Source: Psettodes erumei (Eukaryota; Chordata; Actinopteri; Pleuronectiformes; Psettodidae). Taken from it: a stretch of DNA of 64,000 bases. The notes beneath the pieces are model-generated. The model ran no database searches, was not told where the DNA came from, and saw only the letters and a list, made by a program, of their open reading frames with translations. The stretch is taken from the NCBI GenBank assembly GCA_016785225.1, contig JAFBJZ010000895.1, positions 124,001-188,000 on the forward strand. The letters run 5' to 3'. The position numbers and the translations under genes were made by a program. Shown here one piece after another: positions 48,301 through 56,367 of this stretch (its first letter is position 1; each line of letters opens with the position of its first letter).

Positions 48301-49913
48301 ATGACTAACTTCCAGCATGTCACCATGTCAGATCTGAATCCAGCAGAACACCTTTAGGATGTGGTAGAACAGGAGCCTGGCAGAACGAACGTGCAGCTAA
48401 CACATCTGCAGAAATTGTGTGATGCAATCGTGTCAACATGGAGCACATTTGGAAGCACAACATTTTGTGGAATCCATTTTTAAAACCAAAGGAGGCCCAC
48501 ATAGTGTAAGTATGGTGTTTCTAATAAAGTGCTTGGTGAGTGGATTTTTAGAGACCTCTTATAGCTGTGTATTTTTGTATCTGTACTAATGTTCTTAATT
48601 TCTCCTTTATTCATGTATAATAGTTATAATTATTATTCAATATTTGATTTAGATATATTTATTTATTTATTTTTCCTTCAAGTACTTCAAACTGTGCAAT
48701 ATATGATACACTGGGAGCTCTGTTTGCACAGTTTGCTGGTGCACAGTGAAACAGACCTGAACCTGCTATATTTGCAATAGCTTGTCTGACTGTATGGCTG
48801 CTACTTGTGCTGATTTCCACTTACCTGCTCTAGTTTTAGGATTTGTAGGACATTTTTATGTCTGTATATTATCTTGCTACTTATCTTTATTTTTCACATT
48901 TTACATTGTATTGTCTGTGACTATATTACTAAGTTTTGTTGGCTTATATGTAGGTGTTGCTGTATATTATATCTAACATTTACTCTTAATAATCTAACAA
49001 CCCCTACACATAACATGATTCATTTTTTTATTGGAGTATACATTATAAGTTGAGACACACGCTCTCTTGGTGCTCTGTATAGTCACGGCATCCTTTCTTC
49101 TATGGAAAATCAGTTGGGGAAATGATCCAGTATTAGAATAAAATATTCAAGAGTTGCAGTTTTCCAGAAGATGAATTTTACTGTAGTGCAGAATTAGCTC
49201 CTTGCTAGCTTGCTGCAGCTCTGTCACAAAGAGTGGCAGTTTACTGTATAATGTGTTTAAATTTCTGTTTATGTGTGTGAAATGGGTTATGGTTATTTTC
49301 ATTGTGTGATGTGAGTGATGAGCTATCTGTTCATGACGCATGGTAACAGGTGTATTTTCAACCGTCTCTTGAGGAGCAGGTCACTTTGTGGTAGGATGAA
49401 TCATCAAAGGTCATCATGGCTGTGTTAAGAGGGCCTAATTCCAGTCCTGCTGCTGCTGGCAGACATGAGCGCCATGATAATTATGAAAACCTTGGCATCA
49501 TCCTGGGTAATAAATAGTTAGTCAGTTTGGTGTCTGATGGATGTCATTTCTAAATCAACAAAACTTTCTTTTCTCAAAGAAAACTTCCCCTCTTCTCTGC
49601 CTCTCTTCTTCTCCTCATGTTTTATTCATTTTTTATTCATTTGTGCAAGGCAGCACATCTGCTACAGCTGCCTGGCACACTGGAGCCTTTTTTCTCCTGT
49701 ACCACCACAGCGTATATGGACACAGACTGTTCTTACCGTCCTCTCCTCCATGCTGGGCCCTTGTCTGTGGTTGATCTCCTGGCTGTCAGGTGGTGGGGAC
49801 ACGCTCCGGCCCTGAGGATCCACCCAGCTGTACACGTGATTGGTGATGTAGCCTCCGGGGATCCGCCCCATAGAACACACTGACATGGCCAGCTTTTTGC
49901 ATCCCTTCAGCAC
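10352..49913 (-). CDS. whrn: Whirlin, split gene, exons 2-12 (5' partial; exon 1 outside window)
   Basis: Whirlin is a PDZ scaffold. In hair cells it acts at stereocilia tips with myosin-15a and Eps8, and at the ankle-link complex. In photoreceptors it organises the periciliary complex with usherin and ADGRV1. Human mutations cause DFNB31 deafness and Usher syndrome 2D. Here 11 coding exons join in phase (59+42 codons, 275 nt, 37 nt, 62+64+25 codons, 682 nt, 176 nt, 44+59 codons) into 744 residues and a stop. With a human-like exon 1 of about 206 residues the protein would be about 950, against 907 in human. Domain order in the joined frame: PDZ1 end (1-35), PDZ2 (60-155), harmonin-N-like 2 (about 218-310), Ser/Pro/His linker (332-640), PDZ3 (about 654-740). 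Fish carry two paralogues (whrna, whrnb); I cannot assign which. No promoter is in the window. Confidence 0.95.
12284..12334. repeat. (TG)n microsatellite with G-run
   Basis: About 13 TG units followed by eight G and further TG units. Confidence 0.9.
12376..12396. repeat. (CATC)n microsatellite
   Basis: About five units of ATCC/CATC in whirlin intron 11. Confidence 0.8.
13153..13177. repeat. (CAG)n trinucleotide repeat
   Basis: Eight perfect GCA/CAG units in intron 11. Confidence 0.9.
14385..14516 (-). CDS. whrn: Whirlin exon 11: first half of PDZ3
   Basis: 44 codons, phase 0. The donor gtgaga adjoins 14385; the acceptor tttgtgtcccag adjoins 14516 (an alternative AG three bases further in would drop one Gln). 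It encodes SGSPVPAPTTTLVRVLKNAN, then TLGIAIEGGANTRQPLPRIV and TIQ. TLGI is the PDZ3 ligand-binding loop, and the ANTRQPLPRIVTIQ block is diagnostic of whirlin. Confidence 0.96.
14517..15444 (-). other. Whirlin intron 10
   Basis: A 928-bp intron with consensus ends. No repeat or coding signal was recognised inside it. Confidence 0.85.
15445..15620 (-). CDS. whrn: Whirlin exon 10: conserved LSQLSDSG linker
   Basis: 176 nt. The acceptor ttctatctag adjoins 15620 and the donor gtgagg adjoins 15445. Two bases complete the glycine codon begun in exon 9, then ATLSQLSDSGQTLSEDSGVD follows, nearly identical to mammalian whirlin. The rest (IAEAGGLSKDGSPRPSKNQK, THLEQLGALAPPRGATRQ) is a variable linker. 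It ends in phase 0. Confidence 0.95.
15621..16401 (-). other. Whirlin intron 9
   Basis: A 781-bp intron containing A-rich runs (for example 16061-16079). Nothing else was recognised. Confidence 0.85.
16402..17083 (-). CDS. whrn: Whirlin exon 9: Ser/Pro/His-rich linker
   Basis: 682 nt, entering phase 0 (GAT GAA ATG) after cattgaaag and leaving one base of a split codon before the donor gtacac next to 16402. It encodes 227 residues of low-complexity linker. There is a Ser/Leu/Pro start, then a His-rich part (about 16720-16860, with FSQHAHHHPIHPSRP), then a Ser-rich basic part (KLSSRSSSYEKSSILSKSAS), then SPHPSPHPSPCPSPCPS repeats. Near the end, KVFVTDMNRL may correspond to the mammalian HFVMVEVHR block. 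This is the proline-rich region of the long whirlin isoform. GC-rich composition leaves other frames open by chance. Confidence 0.88.
17084..18714 (-). other. Whirlin intron 8
   Basis: A 1.63-kb intron. It carries a Tc1-like relic (17430-17860) and, nearer exon 8, a repeat-free, compositionally balanced stretch (18290-18640) that may be conserved non-coding sequence. Confidence 0.85.
17430..17860 (-). mobile_element. Tc1/mariner transposon relic (N-terminal half of transposase)
   Basis: On the minus strand, broken frames resemble the start of a teleost Tc1-like transposase. MDKWEDLRDFDQGQVAMVHR matches the usual opening of that family (a Met, basic residues, DLx-FD-GQIVMA). Further on, GLLMLTPVHCEQQKGG matches the region just before the catalytic core. 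The middle is deleted and stops and frameshifts are present, so it is dead. A related family member, covering a complementary part, lies at 27480-27960; both share gtggacaggggtcagcatg. Confidence 0.65.
18715..18789 (-). CDS. whrn: Whirlin exon 8: 75-nt linker exon
   Basis: 25 codons, phase 0 at both ends. The acceptor tttctttcag adjoins 18789 and the donor gtatgt adjoins 18715; both are good sites. It encodes TDGSAGGWTEKEQEENTKAF and QNLAL. The acidic stretch continues into DE at the start of exon 9 and may correspond to the mammalian …LDLEETGEA linker region. It was too short to be obvious as an open frame and was placed by splice signals and phase. Confidence 0.85.
18790..22181 (-). other. 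Whirlin intron 7
   Basis: A 3.4-kb intron, AT-rich, with no splice-flanked coding segment on either strand and no repeat that I can name. Confidence 0.8.
22182..22373 (-). CDS. whrn: Whirlin exon 7: end of harmonin-N-like domain 2
   Basis: 64 codons, phase 0. The acceptor ccctgcag adjoins 22373 and the donor gtacaa adjoins 22182. It encodes LSMLSEVRSLVAPQDLELYD and RLVLHREREAHQAWHGG, closing the HN-like helical domain. It continues into a His/Gly/Ala linker (HPQGHCNYAAPVVHDAGHAI) that does not resemble the mammalian linker. Another minus-strand open frame overlapping this exon (22048-22416) is a shadow in the wrong phase. Confidence 0.94.
22374..23587 (-). other. Whirlin intron 6
   Basis: A 1.2-kb AT-rich intron between the two exons of the harmonin-N-like domain. 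It has A-runs (22656-22668) but no recognised element. Confidence 0.85.
23588..23773 (-). CDS. whrn: Whirlin exon 6: start of second harmonin-N-like domain
   Basis: 62 codons, phase 0. The donor gtacag adjoins 23588; the acceptor is cccatccag next to 23773, with a moderate pyrimidine tract. It encodes a short Pro/Gly leader (SPAYRGVGPPG), then VSLEQQAYMLLTEPERKTMV, YYLQEYQDGHIGVEPLAMAL and FELFNTHAK. This matches the whirlin HN-like domain 2 (mammalian form: YYLDEYRGG…VEALVMALFKLLNTHAK). The acceptor is the least certain of the exon boundaries. Confidence 0.93.
27480..27960 (-). mobile_element. Tc1/mariner transposon relic (catalytic-core part)
   Basis: On the minus strand an 85-residue open piece starts MEQWKN and later reads LGKRWMLDGKKEGWRSDAAG. 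It aligns by eye with the Tc1 core: the EQWKKVAWSDESRF region, a gap, the PG…GRRQAGGGSVM region, then a mutated V/I-ADQ region. The first catalytic Asp region is lost and replaced by a CA microsatellite. It continues to 27781-27840 with the gtggacaggggtcagcatg block shared with 17596-17615. Degenerate and inactive. Confidence 0.6.
28010..28250 (+). repeat. Teleost interspersed repeat with tRNA-like head and (GGAT)n tail
   Basis: It starts GGGCAGCATGGTGGTGCAGC, a segment resembling a pol III box A, followed by a box-B-like ggttcagctggg and a middle typical of a very common fish repeat (…gacctgtccagg…). It ends in GGAT/GAAT units. A second copy lies in opposite orientation at 31553-31775. I cannot name the family with certainty. 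Confidence 0.6.
28500..28740 (+). repeat. LINE-like 3' tail
   Basis: The sequence reads like the 3' end of a teleost non-LTR element. A segment could encode TLWNKLRDDLGSVT, compared with the usual LWNSLPxxLR ending. It is followed by gtaaagcactttgac and an ATGAATAAA-type end near 28711-28720. No target-site duplication was identified. Confidence 0.4.
31553..31775 (-). repeat. Teleost interspersed repeat, second copy, reverse orientation
   Basis: It begins on the plus strand with CATC units, passes through cctggacaggtc and caccttgttgctgtgaggag-like text, and ends caccaccgtgcagccc. This is the reverse complement of the head of the copy at 28010. The two copies form an inverted pair 3.3 kb apart. 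Confidence 0.6.
32669..32705 (-). CDS. whrn: Whirlin exon 5: 37-nt micro-exon
   Basis: This exon is very short but well defined: acceptor ctttgttgcag adjoins 32705 and donor gtaaga adjoins 32669. It takes two bases from exon 4, encodes R then PTSARAAQAPGT, and ends in phase 0. That is exactly what is needed to join exon 4 (2 extra nt) to exon 6 (phase 0). The sequence itself is not conserved enough to recognise; the call rests on splice sites and phase. Confidence 0.8.
32706..34281 (-). other. Whirlin intron 4
   Basis: A 1.6-kb intron between exons 4 and 5. The GC-balanced stretch 33170-33480 lacks repeats. No coding segment was recognised. Confidence 0.8.
34282..34556 (-). CDS. whrn: Whirlin exon 4: second half of PDZ2 and linker
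   Basis: 275 nt, entering in phase 0 and leaving two bases of a split codon. The acceptor cttgttgcag adjoins 34556; the donor gtgagc adjoins 34282. It encodes VGDQILEVNGQSFITICHDE, AVHILKTGRHLLMKVRDIGR and LPHARTVMDETKWICSQGIA, all hallmark whirlin blocks. A Val/Ala/Asn/Gly-rich tail (TVNAGVHAGVGASTCSS) then replaces the mammalian linker. Reading on into the intron would stop at once (AGG TGA). Confidence 0.95.
35750..36070 (+). mobile_element. Tc1/mariner transposon relic (C-terminal part)
   Basis: On the plus strand, interrupted frames read QDNDLKRTVKPTQKWFN, then a mutated (Q)SPDLNPxE region (…AQTSILQRL / SPDLNPAETAW in the neighbouring frame), DLKRAVHA and CASLSETYP. These are the D34E catalytic end of a Tc1-like transposase. 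Frameshifts and stops break it. No terminal repeat was delimited. Confidence 0.7.
42361..42420. repeat. (CA)n microsatellite, interrupted
   Basis: CA units in two blocks separated by aaacaaacacacgtg. This creates a His-Thr open frame on the plus strand that is not a gene. Confidence 0.95.
43385..43640. repeat. Possible MITE-like segment
   Basis: It contains repeated aggaact/agttcct motifs in both orientations (ggaactaca near 43404, ggaactttt near 43488, agttcctgct near 43510) and a gattggtggttacatc-type core, reminiscent of PIF/Harbinger MITEs in fish. Ends were not resolved. Confidence 0.25.
44126..44251 (-). CDS. whrn: Whirlin exon 3: first half of PDZ2
   Basis: 42 codons, phase 0. The acceptor cccccacag adjoins 44251 and the donor gtacct adjoins 44126. 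The exon encodes VKLNMDDGRSLGLMIRGG, with SLGL as the carboxylate-binding loop of PDZ2, then AEYGLGIYITGVDPGSAADA and GALK. The PDZ fold continues in exon 4 at VGDQ, so the domain is split at the same point as in mammals. Confidence 0.96.
45141..45340 (+). mobile_element. Possible non-LTR retrotransposon reverse-transcriptase relic
   Basis: A plus-strand open stretch reads EIEDDVVLQVSSTDELHSTL, RLFEEAGCGGFGMEI. The pattern DDVVL-xx-SS-xxx-L…F…GM-x-I resembles the xADDVVLLASS … GMxI segment (catalytic DD box) of fish LINE reverse transcriptases. The residue before DD is E instead of A, and upstream and downstream motifs are missing. It could alternatively be an orphan exon: an AG at 45140-45141 and a GT after 45340 exist. 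Confidence 0.35.
45650..45970 (+). repeat. LTR-like stretch with poly(A) signal (uncertain)
   Basis: It contains tgactcctcaataacctgac, an aataaa at 45905-45910 and a T/C-rich end near 45945-45967, an arrangement like the R-U5 end of fish LTR elements. No primer-binding site, second LTR or coding remains were found. Confidence 0.25.
46488..46655 (+). repeat. 170-bp duplicated segment, copy 1
   Basis: It shares gagttgcagttttccagaag (46566-46585), gctagc/ttgctgcagct and a near-identical stretch 46612-46653 with 49088-49255. It lies inside the left terminal repeat of Penelope-like copy A. Confidence 0.75.
46883..47164 (+). pseudogene. GIY-YIG endonuclease remnant of Penelope-like copy A
   Basis: A single frame reads KSNLVYAVQSSEECKELYIS, ETKQPLNRRMAQHRRANSSG, LDSAVYLHLNEKAHSFEDTS and VHILYREDRWLDRRVKKAIY, then VKLEKTFLNRGGL and a stop. 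This is the C-terminal GIY-YIG nuclease that distinguishes Penelope-like elements. The expected YIG reads YIS here, and a Cys kept in copy B (AVQC) is Ser (AVQS). The reverse-transcriptase domain upstream is missing or frameshifted, so no functional product is expected. Confidence 0.7.
47571..48542 (+). mobile_element. Tc1/mariner transposon relic, nearly end to end
   Basis: It begins cactcatcat and ends taataaagtgcttggtgagtg, fitting the CACTCACC…ATTAG type of inverted terminus seen in a widespread fish Tc1 family. Internal landmarks follow the family order: ccaatcacgtggcagcag near 47635; ctgctgatctcctgggattt near 47818; the SRRPC-like region near 47985; GGGVMMWG-like text near 48178-48205; SIVADCAPLHGHSL near 48252-48290; SDLNPAEHL near 48330; and the end KxKGGP near 48487. 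About 970 bp remain; internal deletions, stops and frameshifts abolish coding. Confidence 0.75.
49088..49255 (+). repeat. 170-bp duplicated segment, copy 2
   Basis: This is the direct-orientation partner of 46488-46655, with an exact 24-nt match at 49151-49174 and a second match at 49211-49253 (one mismatch). It may be a small mobile element or the result of a segmental duplication. Confidence 0.75.
49737..49913 (-). CDS. whrn: Whirlin exon 2: end of PDZ1 and linker
   Basis: 59 codons, phase 0 at both ends. The acceptor is aatgcag on the minus strand next to 49913; the donor is gtaaga next to 49737. It begins VLKGCKKLAMSV, the last helix/strand of PDZ1, then SMGRIPGGYITNHVYSWVDP, a block strongly conserved in whirlins. 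The intron falls at the same place as the human exon 1/2 boundary, just before LKG. It ends EINHRQGPSMEERT and splices directly to the PDZ2 start. The human linker here is longer; no extra small exon was found between exons 2 and 3. Confidence 0.95.
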
Positions 49914-50949
49914 CTGCATTAGGAGAGGAGGGTGAGGTCAAGGATGCTCTGAGCATGCTACATACAGTACACAACTGTGCATTTGTGTCAAAGGTCAAAT
50001 AAATCCCACCAAACCAACAAATAAAGTCTTTAATGGCAGAGATTTATGGCTTTGTGCATAAGGATATAAATGATTTCTTCGAACCCTGGTCCCCAGTAAT
50101 GTAGAGAACATTTACAAAGGTATTTGACAAGTGTACTAAGAAAAACCCCCCATTTTAAGATGATTTTAATATCTACTTTCGTTGGTTGTTTTAAAGAGCA
50201 ACTTGAACCCCCCTGAAAATCAACTGAGTCAGTCTCATCAAGCAGTTTAAATTGTCACCATGCTGCTGCAATGTGCAAGCATTACTTGTCAATTTATGAT
50301 TAAAGTATGGCACAAAAACAGTGTCATACGATCAGTGGAAAACAGCAGTGGTTTTGGGCAACTAGCCAGCCAATATTATTAGGCTTAATTAAGAAGCCTG
50401 GGCTCAGCAAGGCTTATCATTTGGCCTGGCTTCTGGCTGCTGATGCTGACTCTAGGTAGGCACCCAACAACCCACTGCAAGCCAGCCTTTACTCTTTTTG
50501 CTTTGTCATCACTACTGTAGCCTGGACGCTAATAAAGAGCCAGCTGTCAGTCATTCTGCTAACACTGGAACATTCTGATAACATGGAAGGTCCACCAACC
50601 CTGCCTCATAGAAATTACATTTACATGTATTAACAACAAACCTTCAACAGCAAATACATTTTGACACATAATAATAACATGGAAACATTATCTTATCCCT
50701 TTATATAATGGAAAAATGTCAATTCATGTATTTGGCAAATTGCTAAAATGTGGACACTGAACTCATCTGTCAATTTTTTACTGATAACATAGAATCAAAA
50801 TCAAAACATTCAGTTTTGCAGTATCTCTTAATATCCTCTTGTAGTGCCAATAACATTATTCCATCTTTTATGATTATGTTTAGGCACTGGTCTGGTTGAT
50901 GTTAAGTAAAATCATGGTCTGGTTTAATAAAGAAATAGTTAGTGACTTA

Positions 50950-51240
50950 AGGCACTGGGTAGACTGAGACAAGCAGGTGTCGAGGTGCAGGAATCTTTAA
51001 TAAATAATAAAAAATAAATGAATAAATGAATCACTGTCCAAGTAACAAAATGTAACCAACATTTTTTAAAAAACTTACTAAACACCAGAAACCAAGAAAA
51101 TCCATACTGAAAGACCAGGGAACGGGAGCAAAACAGCGGCAACAGAAGTACTGAGTGAGAATAAGAAGACACAGGTGGAACACATCAGGAAGTAAAACAG
51201 CAGCAGACACACGAGGTCATCAGAAAACCAAGAGTCTATG
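50950..51240. repeat. Possible interspersed repeat fragment
   Basis: It contains caggtgtcgaggtgcaggaatctttaat-like text, followed by AATAAATGAATAAATGAA and later acacaggtggaacacatcag. These are phrases that recur in fish repeats, but no ends or coding remains were found. Confidence 0.3.
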
Positions 51241-52414
51241 GAGTCTGTGACTTTCAGTTCATTGATGTTCATAAATGCTTCACTCTCTCATTATCTGCCA
51301 GAAATTGACATTTGTACCCACAATGTAACTGGGAAATCACTTATAACTGAAATAATTCCGAATTTCTCAGAGACAGGGTCATCACCACCACAATGCTTGC
51401 CACCTGAGCATTGGTACTGACTGTAAATGGGAAGGTGCCAAATCATTCAATATGATTTGATTGCCTATAGGAAACAGACAATATCTGCACCCATGATTCT
51501 CTGCCACTTGATTTCCAGCAGATTTGATTATTATGTATTTTTATTTGCTCTCAGGGTATTACACCAGTGACTTTAACCCCGTAAAGCCCAAACCATTAAA
51601 TAATTGACAGAAAATTCCAATTCTTTGAACTTGGAGCCTGCGGTCCCTTTGAACAAAAAACCAAAAAAAATTCAAATATCATTTTCCATATATGAGCTTC
51701 AATTTGTATCATATTTGGTTTTTCAGGGAAAAAGTAATCACACTGCTCATGTGGAGGGCTGAAAAACTCATGTATCAAAAATGATATGTTTGGCGTTATA
51801 GGGCTAAGTAATCATGAATGACAATGCCCTCCTGTCTGTGGGTGCAGGTACATCATGTTGCACCTCTGTCTGGTGTTGAATCATCTCACCCTTTCATTCT
51901 TTCCCCTCCAGTGAATTCATCCTCCTTCCAGCCCTGCTATTTGACCACTGTCACTGCACTGAATCTTGCCTTTGCTGTCATTTAGCTGTTTTATGAGACA
52001 GGGACAGATTTAGTTGATGCTCTACTGCCATGATGCAGGAAGGCCTCATAGTCAAACCTTATAGGGTGGAGGCCTCTGTCTAATGTCTTAATATCTAACT
52101 TTTTCATTTCTTCAGTTTGCCCTTTTCCCCTGACACAAGCTATGAAAACAAAGGAAGTTTTTGAAAAAAAAAATCATGAATTATGCTTTGCAGCTGACCA
52201 AGAAGTAAACCAGACTGTGAGGCTTTGCAAAAATGGGAGAGGGTACAAAGGCATCAGCAGGCGCCTGAACATACATTGAAACAAAGCACAGGGATGAGGG
52301 GGGGTAGTAACAGAAGGCACAGTGCACAATTCATCTATGCAAGCTGGTTCTCCAGTGACTTTACAGACCATGTGAAGAACACTACCACTGCTATCAAAAC
52401 TGCATGAAACTGCA

Positions 52415-52890
52415 AGATTCAACTTTGCCAAAGAACATGAAGAGAGGCATGGTGAATGCTGGCAGCACATTCTTTGATCAAACCAATGTGTGTGGATCAG
52501 AGGGGGTTCAGCATATTTGGTGTGGACCTGGCCAGAACCCCCCACAGTTACTGCACAGGGCTGAATGTTCATTATGAAGGTGGCAGTGTGCTAGTGTGAT
52601 TTGCGTAAATGGAAAAGGTGCAGGGGAGATGAAATCCAAATCACATGAGAGTTTTTAAGAATAAAAACTTGAACAATGACCAAGCCAAGTTTGTCCCTTA
52701 ATGTGAATCTAATAGAACATCTCTGGAGTATTTGGGTTTGAATAGGGGAAGGTAGAGCAACAAGCCCCCTCCGGCAGAGAGCAGCTGAAAATAATTATTT
52801 GTGTAGAATGGCAAATCCTTTTTTCCACAGATTTATGATCAGAAGGAGCCAATTTGGCTGACACAAATTATTGAGAAAACAAAAACATGT
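52415..52890 (+). mobile_element. Tc1/mariner transposon relic (divergent)
   Basis: On the plus strand it starts caactttgccaaagaacatg, typical of the NFAKEH region of one Tc1 group. It continues with gttcagcatatttggtgtgg (VQHIW), a GGGS-like site near 52580-52590 and catctctggagtatttgggt (EHLWSIL). Then come aaggtagagcaacaagccccctccggcag and gagcagctgaaaataatta, which follow the order of the transposase C-terminus. Stops and deletions are frequent, and the catalytic DNDPKH region is reduced to aacaatgaccaagcc. Confidence 0.6.
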
Positions 52891-54844
52891 ACTAACCTTT
52901 GTTACACTAGGTTCTTGGAAAAAACTAATTAAAATTTTATCAAATTGACAGAATATTTAATAATTTTATATTATAGTGATGTTTAGCAGGGGTGCTGTAT
53001 CTATGTATAATGAATTTGAATGAATTTCTGTTATAATGCAGTCTTATTCCAAGACATGCTCACATCTGAGGTATCACTGCTCCTGAGTATTAAGCATAAA
53101 CTGAACCAAAAAAGGACATAGCTTCCAGGTCTGAAAAATAAAGGCCAATGCAGAAGTGTCTTAAACCTGTCTTCTACTAAGTGACCATTAGGGAGTGAGT
53201 CTCCAGGTTGCAAAAAGAACTCTGTACAAACTGATTTTGATACCCAAATATGGTATTGAACGGTTTCAAAAAATCAAGAGGGCTGCGGACGAACTGCCGA
53301 GCTCGAGGCTTAAAAACGGCAGATAACAAACCAGTAGGTTGCCACTTGGCACTAACAGAATATCTCCCATGGATTTAGCTGCTTCACCTGTTGCACTGCA
53401 TTTTAATCCCCTTCTAAAGTAAGCTCCTATCAGCACTTCTCAGATGAAAAGCCGATCATAACACTAACTTTATCTGGACTCACATTATCGACAATCACAA
53501 TGAAAATGAGACACTGGTTTTCATTAGCATGGATAATGTTTTGCACTTTGTGTCCCACAATTTCAGATGCTTGTTGTTTTCCATTTTTAAATCTCGCTCC
53601 GACAGAGGCACATCATACAGTTTTCATTGTCTCCCAACTGTCTCCAAACAATGTGGCTCAGGAACAAAAGGTCTGGAGAATGTTTCTCTGCACTATTTTT
53701 AGTCAGTGCTGACAGTCCTGCATCAAGTGGACACGTGGTTTTGGCAGTTTCAGAGACATGCAAGCTGCTTACTTTTTTGTTTCTTTCACTGTCCCTTTTG
53801 TTTTTTGTTCTGTCCTATTCTGGGCTCTTTGCTGACACTCTGCTGATACTCTGGCCCATATGAACATGCGATGAGTGATAGGGCACAGTTACTGGCTGTA
53901 GGCGACAGGCTGCAGTGTCTGCTACTGGTCCCTGTCATCATGAGGCCAATGTGCCACGCTGTTTTTAGATTTTCTTTCTTATTCTCTGCAGCTGTCTGCC
54001 ATTGGGGTTTCTTTGTCCCAGAAACCAAGACAATAATCTTGTCTTGGCCAGAGTTTTAAAGCATCTGGAGTTTAGAGCTGTCACTTAGTGTTCAAAGTGA
54101 TTTATGGAGTCTCTCTAATCACTGTTTTTCCCTCTGCCAGAGATGTGGATTTTCACTGCCCTGGTCAGTGATCCTGAAACCTTGGGTGGTGCTGCAGACC
54201 ACAACTGTCTTTTCAGCAGCCCTGATGTCTTTAAATGATGGCCATGTCATAGCAGACCAGGTCCTGATGCTAGGATGAGTGAGGTATACCCTGGAGTTTC
54301 AGGTTTGTGGATTTATTTCAGGTCCATCAGTGCTCACACGGCCCTCATGAAAAATAGAGAAAACGGGTTTCACACACTCCCAGTCGTCTGTGCAACTCTC
54401 CACCCTTCAGCTCGCTCATATTTTTATTTTTAAAATGAATTCATTTGGAGTTAAATATTGACACAAATTGATATGATTAAAAATAAACACATCCAATGTT
54501 AATATTATGTTCATACCATCATGACCATGTCTTACCCATGTGAACCAACCAGGGTTTTAAGATTTGAGTATTTTAGTATTTTTACCAGCATACTTCCTTA
54601 CAACAGCTTCTACAATTTCTTACATTTCAAAATGTCAACAGGCAATTGAAGAGATTGAAGAGATTGTAGATGTGAAGTTGGAAATACAACAGTAAAAGAG
54701 AGCATGGTTGAATGTCATGGAGAAAATGGTGGGATGACATACAGTAGTTTCACTCATTGAATGATCACAAAATTAACTGTTAAATTGGAATTAACTTTGT
54801 CACATAAAGGGATAAAATTCTATTAACAGCTGCACTGCAGACTT

Positions 54845-55370
54845 GGGCTGGCTGATTAAATGAATTTTAATTTAGATTACGATTTTGGCTTCCAGTGATT
54901 ACATAAATGAGACAAAATGATTATTTTGCTGCATTCCGTTTTGCAATGAAGCGCTCCTTTTTCCATGTGTCACAAAGCAGGGTTTCCCACACATCCACTA
55001 ATATGTGACGGGTCACCACAGTATCAACGCTCACTGCCACGCATTCAGTTTCATTAGTTTTGTTTAATTTTTAGTTCATTCATCTCCTTGCCCCTCTCTT
55101 TCCCTCTCTCTCTCATATGAAAACACACACAGAGCTGAGTTGTGATTGAAAGTTAAAATCCTCGTATGCGATCCCCAAATGCACCTTCGTGCCTTCGTTT
55201 TGAAAGTCAATGAGTTATTGAAACGATCCCGATTTTTGTCGTGGTTATTGTTTTTGCCAAAATCAAGCAGTTCAGCTGCAGACGACTTGTTTCTTTTACA
55301 ATATGTAGCTAACAAGCTCCACGAGGATGTTTCACTCTTGTCAGAAAGACAGATCTGAATTATATTTACC
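54845..55370. repeat. Interspersed repeat, probably hAT-type or derived
   Basis: It reads gattaaatgaattttaattt and gattacgattttggcttcc, then a CT/CA-rich block (55093-55130), then gaaagttaaaatcctcgtat and gatcccc. The latter segment is shared with 61450-61500 and, more weakly, 63684-63722. Ends were not resolved. Confidence 0.4.
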
Positions 55371-56367
55371 ATTATAAAGAGTAAATGGTTGTACACATAG
55401 AACAACAACATGTAGAACAGGAACTTCAGGTCCTGAGGTTAAATTCCTGGACCTTGTAAAATGCCCTGCTTGACCGCCTCCTTGTCACGTCTTTGCAGGA
55501 CACGCTTCCTTGGCAGAGTTGCAGTTTGTACAAGCCAAAGACACATTCTCGTCACTTTACTCAATATATTTTGTGATCTTGTGTCATTCTTGCTGTCATT
55601 AACCTTACTTCTCCTTCAGCCCTCTTGGCAGCTCGCTCCTCAGATTGGCTGCTGTTCTGGAGCTGACTGTAACCTCTGGCCTTCACAAGGAGCAGGATTA
55701 AGAGGGCCGACACTTTCCCTCAGGGATCAATAAAAATTACATTATTCATTTCTTTTTTTACAGTGCAAATTTCTGAGGTGGATTGTTTAAAGTCTAAAAA
55801 CCATCCTCTGCTCCCCTCCCTTCCAACGATTTAGTGATATGACATTTATGGATGGCTGTCCCTGCGGTGTTGATGAATGTTCAGAGTGGGTCTCAGCACT
55901 CTGACTCCACATGTCACTCCAGCAGTGCTGTGGCGATAAATCAGCACCTGCTGAGCCTCTTTATCAGCACCAAAAGTAGCAGATGTACTTGTGTTTTGAG
56001 ATGCTCCATCACATTTGTATGGCCGTCACCATCCAGGCACACTTGCTGTGCACTGTGCTATGGTCATGGACAGTAGCAGAGCATCTGAGCCCCCACAGCT
56101 GTACAGAAGATGAACGCTTAATGATGAGTGAGGTCTCATGGTTCTATGGACCAGGTTTCCTGTACCTCCCAGGAGGTAGATGTGAAGTGAACCAGTGATC
56201 CCAGCATGCACCAGGGCAACATGCACTGACCCATTGCTACAAATAAAGTTTTGGTTTAACCCAGAGGTTGCATTTGACTTTCTTGTTGTCCGTCATTTTG
56301 ACAGACAGGGTCATAAAAATTCTGTCATAATGTTATAACCTGTCAAGTTCATTTTGATGTTTAAATG

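Larger units (their letters stand above)
44252..49736 (-). other. Whirlin intron 2
   Basis: A 5.5-kb intron rich in mobile DNA. It holds a reverse-transcriptase-like relic (45141-45340), an LTR-like stretch (45650-45970), Penelope-like copy A (46381-47556), a Tc1 relic (47571-48542) and a duplicated 170-bp segment at both 46488 and 49088. The part next to exon 2 (49260-49736) has no recognised element. Confidence 0.8.

Noticed and set aside
56026..56198. W-x-x-GP-x-FL motif in a plus-strand frame, reminiscent of BEL/Pao polyproteins
   Set aside because: One short motif only. No neighbouring integrase or protease-like text and no LTRs were found.
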